A stretch of 48,485 nt of DNA, from assembly GCA_964517265.1 (NCBI GenBank), contig CAZFBS010000019.1, positions 1-48,485 on the forward strand. The letters run 5' to 3'. The DNA is from REEP01 sp964517265. Its GTDB lineage: Bacteria > Pseudomonadota > Alphaproteobacteria > Rhodospirillales > Defluviicoccaceae. Below, one piece after another: positions 1-8,657 of this stretch; position 1 is the stretch's first letter; every line of letters starts with the position of its first letter. The notes beneath the pieces are model-generated. The model ran no database searches, had not been told where the DNA came from, and worked only from the letters and a program-made list of their open reading frames with translations. The position numbers and the translations under genes are program-made.

Positions 1-2
1 CC

Positions 3-125
3 GGCGGTGCCGAATTCCTGGTCGTCATCTGCGGCGATATCATGACGATGCCGGGCCTGCCGAAGGCGCCGTCCGCCCGGCGGATCGGCGTCGACACGTT
101 CAACAATATCTACGGCATCTCGTAA
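3..125 (+). CDS. fhs: Formate-tetrahydrofolate ligase, C-terminal end (partial)
   Basis: Only the last 40 codons are in the window, in frame from base 3 to the TAA at 123-125. The peptide carries GDIMTMPGLPKAPSARRI, the near-invariant C-terminal signature of 10-formyl-tetrahydrofolate synthetase (GxIMxMPGLPKxPxA, followed by a hydrophobic tail). The enzyme activates formate onto tetrahydrofolate with ATP in cytoplasmic one-carbon metabolism. The gene converges on thiD with only 9 bp between the stops. The tail ends in YGIS rather than the common GLF, a minor variation. Identification rests on this one motif, since the catalytic domain lies outside the window. Confidence 0.8.
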   Translation, partial: GGAEFLVVICGDIMTMPGLPKAPSARRIGVDTFNNIYGIS

Positions 126-134
126 TCGCGATGA

Positions 135-950
135 TCAGGTGACACCGACCGTGTGGGCGTGGTTGAGGGGGCCGTGGCCATGGCCAAAGCCGGGAGCAGT
201 GCGGATCGCTTCGAGCACATAGGCGCGCGCGCGCACCACCGCGTCTCGCACCGATAGCCCCTGCGCGATGCTGACGGCGATGGCCGAGGCGAGGGTGCAG
301 CCGGTCCCATGGGTGCTGGTGGTGGCGAGGCGGTCGCTCTCGAAGGTCTCGATGCCGCCGGCGTCGGCGAGAACATCCACGATCCGCTCGCCGGTCCCAT
401 GCCCGCCTTTCAGCAGAACGGCGCCGGGACCGAGCGCAAGCAGCATGGCCGCCAGCGCAGACGGCTCAAGATCGTCCTCGACGCCCGCAAGCGCCGCCGC
501 CTCGGGCAAATTGGGCGTGAGCACCGTCGCCATCGGCACCAGCCGGCGGATCAGAACGGCGGTTGCGTCGGGATTGAGCAGAGGGTGCCCGCCCTTTGCG
601 ATCATCACCGGATCGAGCACCACCGGAACGCCGGCGGCGGCCTCGGTCAGCACGGTGCAGACGGCCTCGATGATGTCCGGCCGGTGCAGCATGCCGATTT
701 TGATGCAGTCAGCACCGAGATCGCCCAGCACCAGTTGCATCTGTTGCGCGACGAAATCGGCCGGGACCTCATGGATCCCGAACACGCCTTCGGTGGTCTG
801 GGCCGTCAGCGCGGTGATCGCGGTCATCGCGTAGCCGCCAAGCGCGGTCACCGTCTTGATATCGGCCTGGATACCGGCTCCGCCTCCGGAGTCGGAGCCA
901 GCAACGATCAGGACTCGGCCGTGCACGACGACGCCGGCCTTCGGCGTCAA
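135..950 (-). CDS. thiD: Hydroxymethylpyrimidine / phosphomethylpyrimidine kinase
   Basis: The 271-residue ribokinase-fold kinase phosphorylates HMP and HMP-phosphate in thiamine synthesis (cytoplasm). The N-terminal substrate loop AGSDSGGGAG is at residues 17-26, and the anion-hole/catalytic motif THGTGC is at 213-218, with Asp as part of the preceding strand. Length is normal for ThiD. The longest reading starts at a TTG that overlaps the glmM stop (TTGA), with GAGG about 9 nt upstream. A GTG eight codons later (base 926) is the alternative start and would trim a non-conserved tail. It is last in the long minus-strand run, and thiE lies 20 kb away on the other strand. No TPP riboswitch is visible upstream. 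Confidence 0.93.
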   Translation of the reverse strand: MTPKAGVVVHGRVLIVAGSDSGGGAGIQADIKTVTALGGYAMTAITALTAQTTEGVFGIHEVPADFVAQQMQLVLGDLGADCIKIGMLHRPDIIEAVCTVLTEAAAGVPVVLDPVMIAKGGHPLLNPDATAVLIRRLVPMATVLTPNLPEAAALAGVEDDLEPSALAAMLLALGPGAVLLKGGHGTGERIVDVLADAGGIETFESDRLATTSTHGTGCTLASAIAVSIAQGLSVRDAVVRARAYVLEAIRTAPGFGHGHGPLNHAHTVGVT

Positions 951-2293
951 TGCGCGGCCTCGGCGATGACGCCGCAGAGTTCACCGACGATCGCGCCCAG
1001 CAGCTTTTCGTCCTCGCTCTCGCCCATCACCCGGATCAGCGGCTCGGTCCCCGACTTGCGAATGAGCAGGCGCCCGCTCGCGCCCAACCGCCCTTCGGCA
1101 TCGGCGATCGCAGCCTTCACCTGATCGCAATCCAGCGGTTGGCGGCCGTTGTAGCGGACGTTGCGGAGCAGCTGGGGCATCGGCTCGAACACCCGGCAGA
1201 CTTCGCTCGCGCGCCGGTTCGACCCGGCAACCACGGCCAGCACCTGCAGGGCCGCAATCAGACCGTCGCCAGTGGTCGTGTAGTCGGAAAAGATGATGTG
1301 CCCGGACTGCTCACCGCCGACATTGAGGCCGTGGGCGCGCATGTGCTCGACGACATAGCGATCGCCGACCTGGGTGCGATGAAGCTGCAGTCCCCGTTCC
1401 TTGAGGTAGCGCTCCATACCCAGGTTGGACATCACGGTGGCGACCACGCCGCCGCCGGTAAGCCGCCCGGTGGCCGCCCAGTTCTCGGCGGTGACCGCCA
1501 TCAGCTGATCGCCGTCGACCAGTTCGCCCTTCTCGTCGGCAATCAGCACCCGATCCGCATCGCCGTCGAGGGCGATGCCGAAGTCGGCGCGATATTCGAC
1601 AACCTTGCGGCACATCTCCTTGGTACAGGTCGAGCCGCAGTCCCGGTTGATGTTGTAGCCGTCCGGGCTGTCCCCCATCCGGATGACCTCGGCACCCAGT
1701 TCCCAGAGGATCTCCGGCGCTACCCTGTACGCGGCTCCGTTGGCGCAATCGATAACGATGCGCATGCCGCCAAGGGTCAGCCCCTTCGGAAAGGTGCTCT
1801 TGACGAACTCGGTGTAGCGGCCGACCACGTCCTCCAGCCGCCGGGCCCGCCCCAATTCCGCCGCCGGCGCCAGGTGGCTCGCGATGCCGTTTTCGAGGTG
1901 ATGCTCGATCGCCTCTTCCACCTCGTCGGAGAGCTTGTAGCCGTCGGGGCCGAACAGCTTGATCCCGTTGTCCTCGAACGGGTTGTGGGAAGCGGACAGC
2001 ATCACGCCGAGATCGCAGCGCATCGAGCGGGTCAGCATCGCAACGGCGGGCGTCGGCAACGGTCCCACCAGGATGACATCCATCCCCATCGAGATGAATC
2101 CGGCGGTCAGCGCCGGCTCCAGCATGTAGCCGGACAGGCGGGTGTCCTTGCCGATCAGGACGCGATGCCGGTGCGTGCCGCGACGGAAATGCAGTCCCGC
2201 CGCCATCCCCACCTTGAGAGCGGTCTCCGCCGTCATCGGCTCGCGGTTGGCGGTTCCGCGAATTCCATCGGTTCCGAAAAGTTTCCGTTCCAT
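947..2293 (-). CDS. glmM: Phosphoglucosamine mutase
   Basis: Converts glucosamine-6-phosphate to glucosamine-1-phosphate on the route to UDP-GlcNAc for peptidoglycan and lipid A. The 448 residues match the family's usual length. The phosphoserine loop SASHNP has the catalytic serine at residue 102, the metal-binding loop DGDADR is at 243-248, and the C-terminal phosphate-binding segment has RKSGTEP at about 412-418. The ATG start gives the canonical N-terminus MERKLFGTDGIRG. It follows folP on the same strand after a 137-bp gap and overlaps thiD. The ftsH-folP-glmM order is conserved in many proteobacteria. Confidence 0.97.
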   Translation of the reverse strand: MERKLFGTDGIRGTANREPMTAETALKVGMAAGLHFRRGTHRHRVLIGKDTRLSGYMLEPALTAGFISMGMDVILVGPLPTPAVAMLTRSMRCDLGVMLSASHNPFEDNGIKLFGPDGYKLSDEVEEAIEHHLENGIASHLAPAAELGRARRLEDVVGRYTEFVKSTFPKGLTLGGMRIVIDCANGAAYRVAPEILWELGAEVIRMGDSPDGYNINRDCGSTCTKEMCRKVVEYRADFGIALDGDADRVLIADEKGELVDGDQLMAVTAENWAATGRLTGGGVVATVMSNLGMERYLKERGLQLHRTQVGDRYVVEHMRAHGLNVGGEQSGHIIFSDYTTTGDGLIAALQVLAVVAGSNRRASEVCRVFEPMPQLLRNVRYNGRQPLDCDQVKAAIADAEGRLGASGRLLIRKSGTEPLIRVMGESEDEKLLGAIVGELCGVIAEAAH

Positions 2294-2430
2294 AGTTCAG
2301 ACTATACGCCCACGTTGTTTAAAACTGGATGAATGGTGCCCGACCTTTTCCGGCGGCACGGCGCAACCCGAAAAGCACCACGACGCGGATGTGATGCAGC
2401 CGTAAATTGCGCGCATTGCATGAGGCAATG

Positions 2431-3327
2431 CTAATGTCGCCTGTTATGCGCGATTGCCTGCCAAACCGCAAGAGCCTGCCGGGTTTCGGCGACATCATGG
2501 ACCCGCAGGATCTGAACGCCCTGCGCGACGGCGAACAGTCCCGCCGCCAGGGAGCCGGCGAGACGGGCCTTCGGAGGCTCCTCCCGGCTCAGTCTGCCGA
2601 TGAAGCTTTTCCGCGAAACGCCGAGGACGATCGGCCGGCCCAACTCGGCGAACGCATCGAGATGAGACAAGATGGCGAGGTTGTGCTCCAGCGTTTTGCC
2701 AAAACCGATGCCCGGATCGATCGCCAGCCTGTTGCGGGCGATGCCGGCCGCCTCGCACGCCGCCATCCGCTCCCGCAGCCATCCGCAAACCTCGGCCACG
2801 ACGTCGTCGTAATAGGGCGCCAGCTGCATCGTTCGCGGATCGCCCTGCATGTGCATCAGGACGATGGCCGCATCGCCAGCCGCCATCAGCGGCAACGACG
2901 CGGGATCGCCGGCAAGAGCGGTGACATCGTTGACCACCGTCGCGCCGGCCGCGATCGCTGCCTCCATCACCGCGGCGTGCCGGGTGTCGACGGAGACGAT
3001 CGCGCCGCTTCGGGTTAGTTCCTCGATGACCGGGACAATCCGTGCCCGCTCCTCATCAATCGACACCGGCTCCGCGCCGGGCCGCGTCGACTCCCCGCCG
3101 ACGTCGACGATGGCGGCGCCGGCCGCATGCAGCGCAAGCCCCCGCTCGATCGCGGCCGCGGGCTCGAAGGCATCCCCGCCGTCCGAGAAGCTGTCCGGTG
3201 TGACGTTGACAACGCCCATGATACAGGGACGATCGAGAACGAGACCGGCAAAGGTGAGCGGCGCGACCCTGCCCGCACCCACACCCGCTTCAAGGCCGGG
3301 AATTTCGAGAGAGAAAGGTTCGCTCAT
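2431..3327 (-). CDS. folP: Dihydropteroate synthase
   Basis: Condenses 6-hydroxymethyl-dihydropterin pyrophosphate with p-aminobenzoate in folate synthesis; it is the sulfonamide target. The TIM-barrel signatures are NVTPDSFSDGG (residues 41-51), GGESTRPG (77-84), IDPGIGFGKT, and GVSRKSFIG with the substrate-binding Lys. I start it at the ATG giving MSEPFSLEIPG (298 residues). An upstream in-frame start at 3351 would overlap the ftsH stop and adds eight unconserved residues. The gene follows ftsH within about 20 bp and is probably co-transcribed with it. Confidence 0.95.
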   Translation of the reverse strand: MSEPFSLEIPGLEAGVGAGRVAPLTFAGLVLDRPCIMGVVNVTPDSFSDGGDAFEPAAAIERGLALHAAGAAIVDVGGESTRPGAEPVSIDEERARIVPVIEELTRSGAIVSVDTRHAAVMEAAIAAGATVVNDVTALAGDPASLPLMAAGDAAIVLMHMQGDPRTMQLAPYYDDVVAEVCGWLRERMAACEAAGIARNRLAIDPGIGFGKTLEHNLAILSHLDAFAELGRPIVLGVSRKSFIGRLSREEPPKARLAGSLAAGLFAVAQGVQILRVHDVAETRQALAVWQAIAHNRRH

Positions 3328-3347
3328 CCCGGCGGACCGCGAATCCC

Positions 3348-5312
3348 TCACGCGCCCGGCTGAGGTTGATGGTCGAGGCCGCTGCCGCCGGGATCGGATC
3401 GGCCCGCCGCCAACTTGCCGCCGCTAATCGGCACCGAAGTGCGGCGGCCCTGGTCCGACCTGCGATCGTGTTCCGGACGGGACGACGGATCAGCCGGCTC
3501 GGGCCGGACCACCGGATCGCCACGCAGCAACGCCGCCACTTCCGTCCCGGTCAGGCTTTCATATTCGAGCAGCGCCGCCGCCAGGGTATCAAGATCCTCG
3601 CGATGACTGTTCAGGATCTCACGCGCACGAACCTCGGCCTGATCGACCAGTTCGCGAACCTCCTCGTCGATCAGACGCGCGGTCGCATCGGCGATATGCT
3701 TTTGCTGCGTGACCGAGTGGCCGAGAAACACCTCTTCCTGATTGTCGCTGTAGCGCAGCGGACCGAGCCGATCGCTGAAGCCGAATTCGGTGACCATCCG
3801 CCGCGCCACATCGGTCGCCTGCTTGATGTCGTTGCCGGCGCCTGTCGTCACGTTTTCCGGGCCGAAAACCAATTCCTCGGCGATGCGACCGCCGAACATC
3901 ACCGCAAGCCGCGATTCCAGTTCGCCGCGGGAATGGCTGTAGCGGTCTCGCTCCGGCAGCGAGAGGGTCAGCCCCAACGCCTGGCCGCGGGGGATGATGG
4001 TGATCTTGTGCAACGGGTCGTGCTTGGGCACGTGAATCCCGACGATCGCATGCCCCGCCTCGTGGTAAGCAGTGAGACGCTTTTCTTCATCCGTCATCAC
4101 CATCGAGCGCCGTTCGGCGCCCATCATCACCTTGTCCTTGGCGGCCTCGAAGTCGGCCATGGTCACCAGCCGCCGGCCGATCCGGGCGGCAAGCAGAGCC
4201 GCCTCGTTGACCAGGTTGGCCAAGTCGGCGCCGGAAAAGCCGGGGGTTCCCCTGGCGATGGTGCGCGGCTCCACATCCGGCGAAAGGGGAACCTTGCGCA
4301 TGTGCACCTTCAAGATCTTCTCGCGACCGAGCAGGTCCGGATTGGGCACCACCACCTGCCGATCGAAGCGCCCGGGTCTGAGCAGTGCCGGGTCGAGCAC
4401 GTCCGGGCGGTTGGTCGCGGCGATCAGGATCACCCCTTCGTTCGACTCAAAGCCATCCATCTCGACGAGCAACTGGTTCAGCGTCTGCTCGCGCTCGTCG
4501 TTGCCGCCGCCAAGCCCGGCACCGCGGTGGCGGCCGACCGCATCGATCTCGTCGATGAAGATAATGCACGGCGCATTCTTCTTGCCCTGCTCGAACATGT
4601 CGCGGACCCGGCTGGCGCCGACCCCAACGAACATCTCGACGAAGTCCGAGCCCGAGATGGTGAAGAACGGAACGTTCGCTTCGCCCGCGATCGCGCGCGC
4701 CAGCAGCGTCTTGCCGGTGCCCGGTGGTCCCACCAGCAAGCATCCCTTGGGAATCTTGCCGCCCAGACGCTGGAATCTCTTGGGATCTCGGAGGAACTCA
4801 ACGACCTCCTCCAGTTCCTGCTTGGCCTCATCGATCCCTGCCACGTCGTCGAACGTGACCCGCCCGGTCCGCTCGGTGAGCATGCGCGCCCGGGACTTGC
4901 CGAACCCCATCGCCTTGCCTCCGCCGGACTGCATCTGGCGCATGAAGAAAATCCAGACGCCGATCAAAAGCAGCATCGGAAACCACGAGATCAGCACGTT
5001 CCACAAACTGAGCGCGCCATCATCGGACGGCTGCGCCGTGATCTTGACGCCGGCGCTCTGCAGCTTCGGAATCAGGTTGGGATCTTCCGGCGCATACGTG
5101 ACCAGCGGACGCCCGTCGCGAAACCGGCCGGCAATTTCCTGTCCCTTGATGGTCACGTCCCGCACTTCCCCCTTGCCAACCTCGGCAAGGAACTGGGAAT
5201 AGGGCACGGCGTGCTGGACGTTGCGCGGGGCGGGTGTCTGGAACATGTTGAACAGAAACAGCACCGCGATCGCGATGAGGACCCACAGCACAAGATTCTT
5301 GCTGAAGTTCAA
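3348..5312 (-). CDS. ftsH: ATP-dependent zinc metalloprotease FtsH
   Basis: Membrane-anchored AAA+ protease that degrades misfolded membrane proteins and regulators such as LpxC and RpoH. Visible in order: TM1 (about 7-23), a periplasmic domain, TM2 (about 107-123), Walker A GPPGTGKT (195-202), Walker B IIFIDEID (250-257), the second region of homology ending RPGRFDR, and the zinc site HEAGH (417-421). The 654 residues include a polar, Arg-rich C-terminal tail typical of the family. The start is TTG, with GGAAGAAGG about 8 nt upstream, and gives the family N-terminus MNFSKNLVLW. It lies 80 bp downstream of tilS on the same strand. Confidence 0.98.
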   Translation of the reverse strand: MNFSKNLVLWVLIAIAVLFLFNMFQTPAPRNVQHAVPYSQFLAEVGKGEVRDVTIKGQEIAGRFRDGRPLVTYAPEDPNLIPKLQSAGVKITAQPSDDGALSLWNVLISWFPMLLLIGVWIFFMRQMQSGGGKAMGFGKSRARMLTERTGRVTFDDVAGIDEAKQELEEVVEFLRDPKRFQRLGGKIPKGCLLVGPPGTGKTLLARAIAGEANVPFFTISGSDFVEMFVGVGASRVRDMFEQGKKNAPCIIFIDEIDAVGRHRGAGLGGGNDEREQTLNQLLVEMDGFESNEGVILIAATNRPDVLDPALLRPGRFDRQVVVPNPDLLGREKILKVHMRKVPLSPDVEPRTIARGTPGFSGADLANLVNEAALLAARIGRRLVTMADFEAAKDKVMMGAERRSMVMTDEEKRLTAYHEAGHAIVGIHVPKHDPLHKITIIPRGQALGLTLSLPERDRYSHSRGELESRLAVMFGGRIAEELVFGPENVTTGAGNDIKQATDVARRMVTEFGFSDRLGPLRYSDNQEEVFLGHSVTQQKHIADATARLIDEEVRELVDQAEVRAREILNSHREDLDTLAAALLEYESLTGTEVAALLRGDPVVRPEPADPSSRPEHDRRSDQGRRTSVPISGGKLAAGRSDPGGSGLDHQPQPGA

Positions 5313-5393
5313 AGTCGTGGGCCTTCTTCCATGTGTGCATGGCCAAGCGGGCCGCCATGACCCGAGGGCGCCGCAGGATCTTCACATAATACG

Positions 5394-6818
5394 TCAGTCG
5401 GCATAAGCAAGGAAACAGCCGGCACCGGCCAGCGGGTTGGTCGGCCGAAACACCAGTCCCGCGAAATCAAGATCGGGCGCACTGTCGCTCCGGGTCCGAC
5501 GGCGAAAGCCGAGGTGGGGAACGCTGAACACGCCCGCTTCATCCACCAGGGCCGGCAACGTCGTCCGGGCCGGCTTCGGAATGGGATGGTGACGAACCCA
5601 GGGGCAGATCCCAGCCACCTGTAGCAGCCCCGGCCTTCCCAACGGCATCAGTCGTCTGGATGGCTGCTCCTGGCAAGGATGCGAATTGAAGCGGATGGCA
5701 AAGCGATCGTCCCACATCAGCACCCGATCAGGCTCGGCGGCTTGCGGCACCGGCAGATTACGCTCTTCACGACAGATAAGAACATCACTGTTCAACCACA
5801 ATACCCGACATCCGCCCAGGTTGCCGCTCTCGGCCTCGCGGTGGCGGATCACCGTATCGAAAATACGCGTCATTTTGGTCAAGGAGGGTGAATAGGTTCC
5901 TCCGCCGAGACAGCCGATGAGGTTCTGCAACGCCCTCAGTCCGATCGACCGCGGCTCTTTCATCAGGCCGGCCGGATCGACCCAGGCGAATCCCGCAGGA
6001 TGAAGACGGACGCAGCGGGCGAGAGCGCGCGCGGCGGCAAGATCGTGGCTGACACGTCTGCGTGCCATCCGGCCGGCGAGCCGCGAGAGCGCGGCTTGCG
6101 TCCTCCCTTGGCCGATCAGCGCACTGCGCACTGCTGTACGCGTATAGCGCAAATCGTCGTTCGAGGGATCCTCGATCCATTCCTGGCCACGACGTGCCAA
6201 CAACGCCCGCAAGCGCATCGGCGGAGTTTCCAGCAAAGGGCGCAACAGGCGAACCGCAGGCATCTCGACCACGCCGGCCATCGCCGCCAGCCCGGCGGTG
6301 CCGCTCCCGCGCGCTATCCGCATTGCCACCGTCTCCGCCTGATCCCGAAGATGGTGGCCGAGCAAAAGATGGAACACCTCGGCTTTGCGGCACCAATCCA
6401 TCAGCAACCGGTAACGGGCCCGGCGGGCGTGATTTTGGATCGCGTTCGTCGGTTTCGGCCCTTCCCAAGGAAGAACGTGGTGATCGATCGAGAGCGCATT
6501 CATCCATGCGCCAACCTGCCGCGCCTCCCCCGTGGAGCCGCTGCGCAGCCGGTGATCGACCGTGAGGGCGGTCACCGTGCCGTTCCGGTTCCGCGCCCAT
6601 TGAGCGGCAAGAAGAGCGAGGGCAAGGCTGTCGGCGCCACCGGACACCGCCACCGCCAGCGCCGGGTTCCTCTCGAAAGGCCCCAGAGCGGCCATCGCCT
6701 CGGCGAACTCCGCGTCGGATAGCGGCGCGCCGTTCGCCCCATCGGCATCGCCCTGTGCGATCAATGAGGAGAAGGATACCGATAGTTCCGCTGACCATGG
6801 TCTCGCTGGCTCGGTCAA
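5394..6818 (-). CDS. tilS: tRNA(Ile)-lysidine synthetase
   Basis: Modifies C34 of tRNA-Ile(CAU) to lysidine so that it decodes AUA. The PP-loop ATP-pyrophosphatase motif SGGADS sits at residues 59-64, followed by TVDHRLR and the segment around HHLRDQAET that is conserved in TilS. The C-terminal part is poorly conserved, as usual. At 474 residues it is slightly long for alphaproteobacteria. The first in-frame start is a TTG at 6818 preceded by GGCAGGA, with no ATG available before the conserved domain, so the start is uncertain by up to about 18 codons. Neighbours cpoB (upstream) and ftsH (downstream) are the conserved alphaproteobacterial context. Confidence 0.93.
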   Translation of the reverse strand: MTEPARPWSAELSVSFSSLIAQGDADGANGAPLSDAEFAEAMAALGPFERNPALAVAVSGGADSLALALLAAQWARNRNGTVTALTVDHRLRSGSTGEARQVGAWMNALSIDHHVLPWEGPKPTNAIQNHARRARYRLLMDWCRKAEVFHLLLGHHLRDQAETVAMRIARGSGTAGLAAMAGVVEMPAVRLLRPLLETPPMRLRALLARRGQEWIEDPSNDDLRYTRTAVRSALIGQGRTQAALSRLAGRMARRRVSHDLAAARALARCVRLHPAGFAWVDPAGLMKEPRSIGLRALQNLIGCLGGGTYSPSLTKMTRIFDTVIRHREAESGNLGGCRVLWLNSDVLICREERNLPVPQAAEPDRVLMWDDRFAIRFNSHPCQEQPSRRLMPLGRPGLLQVAGICPWVRHHPIPKPARTTLPALVDEAGVFSVPHLGFRRRTRSDSAPDLDFAGLVFRPTNPLAGAGCFLAYAD

Positions 6819-6897
6819 TCCTGCCGGGTCCTATCGTGCTGCGACGCTCGTCCTGCCCCCACTGCCCCGACGGCCATTCCCGATAAGCGTCCTCGGC

Positions 6898-7899
6898 TCA
6901 GCTACAGCCGGTTCGCTGCGCCTCTTTGGCGGCCTTGTCCCGCACCGTCTCCGGCGCGTCAGGCTGGGTCCGTGAAAGCTCACGAAACGTTGCGCAGGCC
7001 TCGTCGGTCTTGCCCAGCTGGGACAAGGACATCCCGAGCTTGAGCAAGGCGTCCGCCGCCTTGGCGCCGCTGCGGTTCTTCTGGTAGGCCTCGACGAACT
7101 GCTGAGCCGCTTCGGGATACTGTCCGCGGACGTAGTATGTCTCCCCCAGCCAGTAGCGCGCATTGTCGGAAAGGGCATGATCGGGATTCTGGAGAAGAAA
7201 TGCCTTCAAGGCCTGCTCGGCCTCATCATAGCGCGCGGCCTGGAGCAGACTGAATGCATAGGCATACTGCTCCTGCGGGCTGCCGCCGACGGGCCCGCCC
7301 GGTTGTGCCGGCGGTGGAGCAGCCGGCCCGCGCATCTCCTGTGTTTGCGCATCGCGTTCCGAGCGCGGAACGATAGCGAGTGCGCCGGGCGCACCCTCCG
7401 GGCCGGCACCGGGACGCGCGCTGCCGGAGGACTCCGCAGCGGCCCCGTTACTCGCAGCAGGACTGCCACCCAGCATCGGCGCGGCCTGCCGCAAGGACGA
7501 CTCGGTGGCGGCAGGTGCTGCGGCTGGCTGTTGCGATGCAAGCCCGGCCTGCTCTTCAAGCCGGCTCAACCGGAACTCAAGATCGCTCATGACCTTGTTC
7601 AGCCGGTCGCTGAGCTGGCGCATGTCGTAGCCGAGTTTCTCCACCCGGCCGGTGAGCGTGCGAACATCGTCCTCAAGGCTGCTGATCCGAACGTCGAGGC
7701 GTGCCAACCCGCTGCTGGTGACAGCGGCCCCTGACGATTGAGGAAGTCCAATCCCCGATCCTTCCCGGAGGGAAGGCACGCGGCTGTCCTCCTGAGCCGG
7801 CGCGGGTGCTGCGGTTGCAGCCAAGAGCACGGCAAGCACGGCGGCGCACCCGCCGATCCCAAGGCCGCTTGCACTCAGATAGCGAGATCGAATACCCAC
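6898..7899 (-). CDS. cpoB: Tol-Pal system coordinator CpoB (YbgF)
   Basis: Periplasmic protein that links the Tol complex to peptidoglycan synthesis during division. The 333 residues contain a signal peptide (hydrophobic run around 17-34, ending APAPAQ), an N-terminal heptad-rich trimerisation coiled coil (about 58-105), a low-complexity Ala/Pro/Gly linker, and three TPR-like repeats from about residue 210 to the end (for example the NARYWLGETYYVRGQYPEA segment). The start is GTG, with AGGAGAA about 8 nt upstream. It is the last gene of the tol-pal cluster, downstream of pal. Confidence 0.93.
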   Translation of the reverse strand: MGIRSRYLSASGLGIGGCAAVLAVLLAATAAPAPAQEDSRVPSLREGSGIGLPQSSGAAVTSSGLARLDVRISSLEDDVRTLTGRVEKLGYDMRQLSDRLNKVMSDLEFRLSRLEEQAGLASQQPAAAPAATESSLRQAAPMLGGSPAASNGAAAESSGSARPGAGPEGAPGALAIVPRSERDAQTQEMRGPAAPPPAQPGGPVGGSPQEQYAYAFSLLQAARYDEAEQALKAFLLQNPDHALSDNARYWLGETYYVRGQYPEAAQQFVEAYQKNRSGAKAADALLKLGMSLSQLGKTDEACATFRELSRTQPDAPETVRDKAAKEAQRTGCS

Positions 7900-7934
7900 T
7901 GCGTTTTCTCCTGGCGGCTTCTCCTGGCGATGCG

Positions 7935-8519
7935 TCAGCTACCGACGCGTCCACCGGTGATGACGGTCGCGGCGCGCCGGTTTTGCGCCCACGCCTGCTC
8001 GTCGGAAGCAAGCACCGCCGGCCGCTCTTCTCCATACGAGAGCGTCGAGATTCGCGACGGATCGACCCCGAGGGCGACCAGATAGTCCTTCACCGAATTG
8101 CTTCTGCGATCCCCGAGAGCAAGGTTGTATTCGCGGGTCCCGCGCTCGTCCGTATGCCCCTCGATCCTGACATTGAGGGACGGGCTGCGCATCAACAGTG
8201 CCGCCTGACGCTCGACAATCACCCGATCCTCAGGCCTCAGACCATACTCGTCAAAGCCGAAAAAAACGGTATCACCGATTTCCGCCAACTCCCGCGCGGC
8301 GGCCTCAGCCGAGCCCAATCCTTCGCTCGTGTAGCCGCTGCTGCCGGCACCGGCACCAACTCCGCGACCGGCGCCAGTTCCACCCGTCCCCGCACCCGCA
8401 CCCATGCCCGACCCGCTGCCGCCGGCGCCCCCGGCCGAGCCGCTCGGATCCGGACCCGTTTGACATCCTGTAACGATCAAAAACGAAGCAAGAACGAAAA
8501 CGAATGACGATATGTGCAT
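7935..8519 (-). CDS. pal: Peptidoglycan-associated lipoprotein Pal
   Basis: Outer-membrane lipoprotein that binds peptidoglycan and TolB. I start at the ATG with GGAGAGG just upstream. This gives a short signal sequence and a lipobox VTGC with the lipidated Cys at residue 19 (194 residues in all). A Gly/Ser/Ala-rich linker (about 22-75) follows, then an OmpA-like domain with GHTDERGTREYN and the conserved Asp and Arg that contact diaminopimelate. An in-frame start 13 codons upstream (8558) would spoil the signal peptide. It lies 138 bp downstream of tolB, a gap that could hold its own promoter (TATATC near 8568-8573 on the minus strand is a weak -10 candidate). Confidence 0.95.
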   Translation of the reverse strand: MHISSFVFVLASFLIVTGCQTGPDPSGSAGGAGGSGSGMGAGAGTGGTGAGRGVGAGAGSSGYTSEGLGSAEAAARELAEIGDTVFFGFDEYGLRPEDRVIVERQAALLMRSPSLNVRIEGHTDERGTREYNLALGDRRSNSVKDYLVALGVDPSRISTLSYGEERPAVLASDEQAWAQNRRAATVITGGRVGS

Positions 8520-8657
8520 CCACCTCTCCCCCGCGTTACAGACGAAATGAAGCGTCATGGACTGCCGGATATACGAGAACTGCGCCGTTCGTTTCGAGAT
8601 CGGCTACGGTGACACAGGCGCATGACTGGGACTGAACCGGACCATATGCCGCACGGC

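Noticed and set aside
2413..2431. 7-bp inverted repeat at the end of folP
   Set aside because: The stem is short, includes the stop codon, and no T-tract follows on the minus strand; not called as a terminator.
3366..5360. Long open frame antisense to ftsH (664 codons)
   Set aside because: It is a high-GC shadow: Arg/His/Gln-rich composition, no known domain, and exact overlap with a certain gene. The same holds for other long antisense frames such as those over glmM (950-2332), gap (18668-20191), suhB/efp (22148-23641), asnB (36637-38220), EF-G-like (43446-45587) and uvrB (47129-48397).
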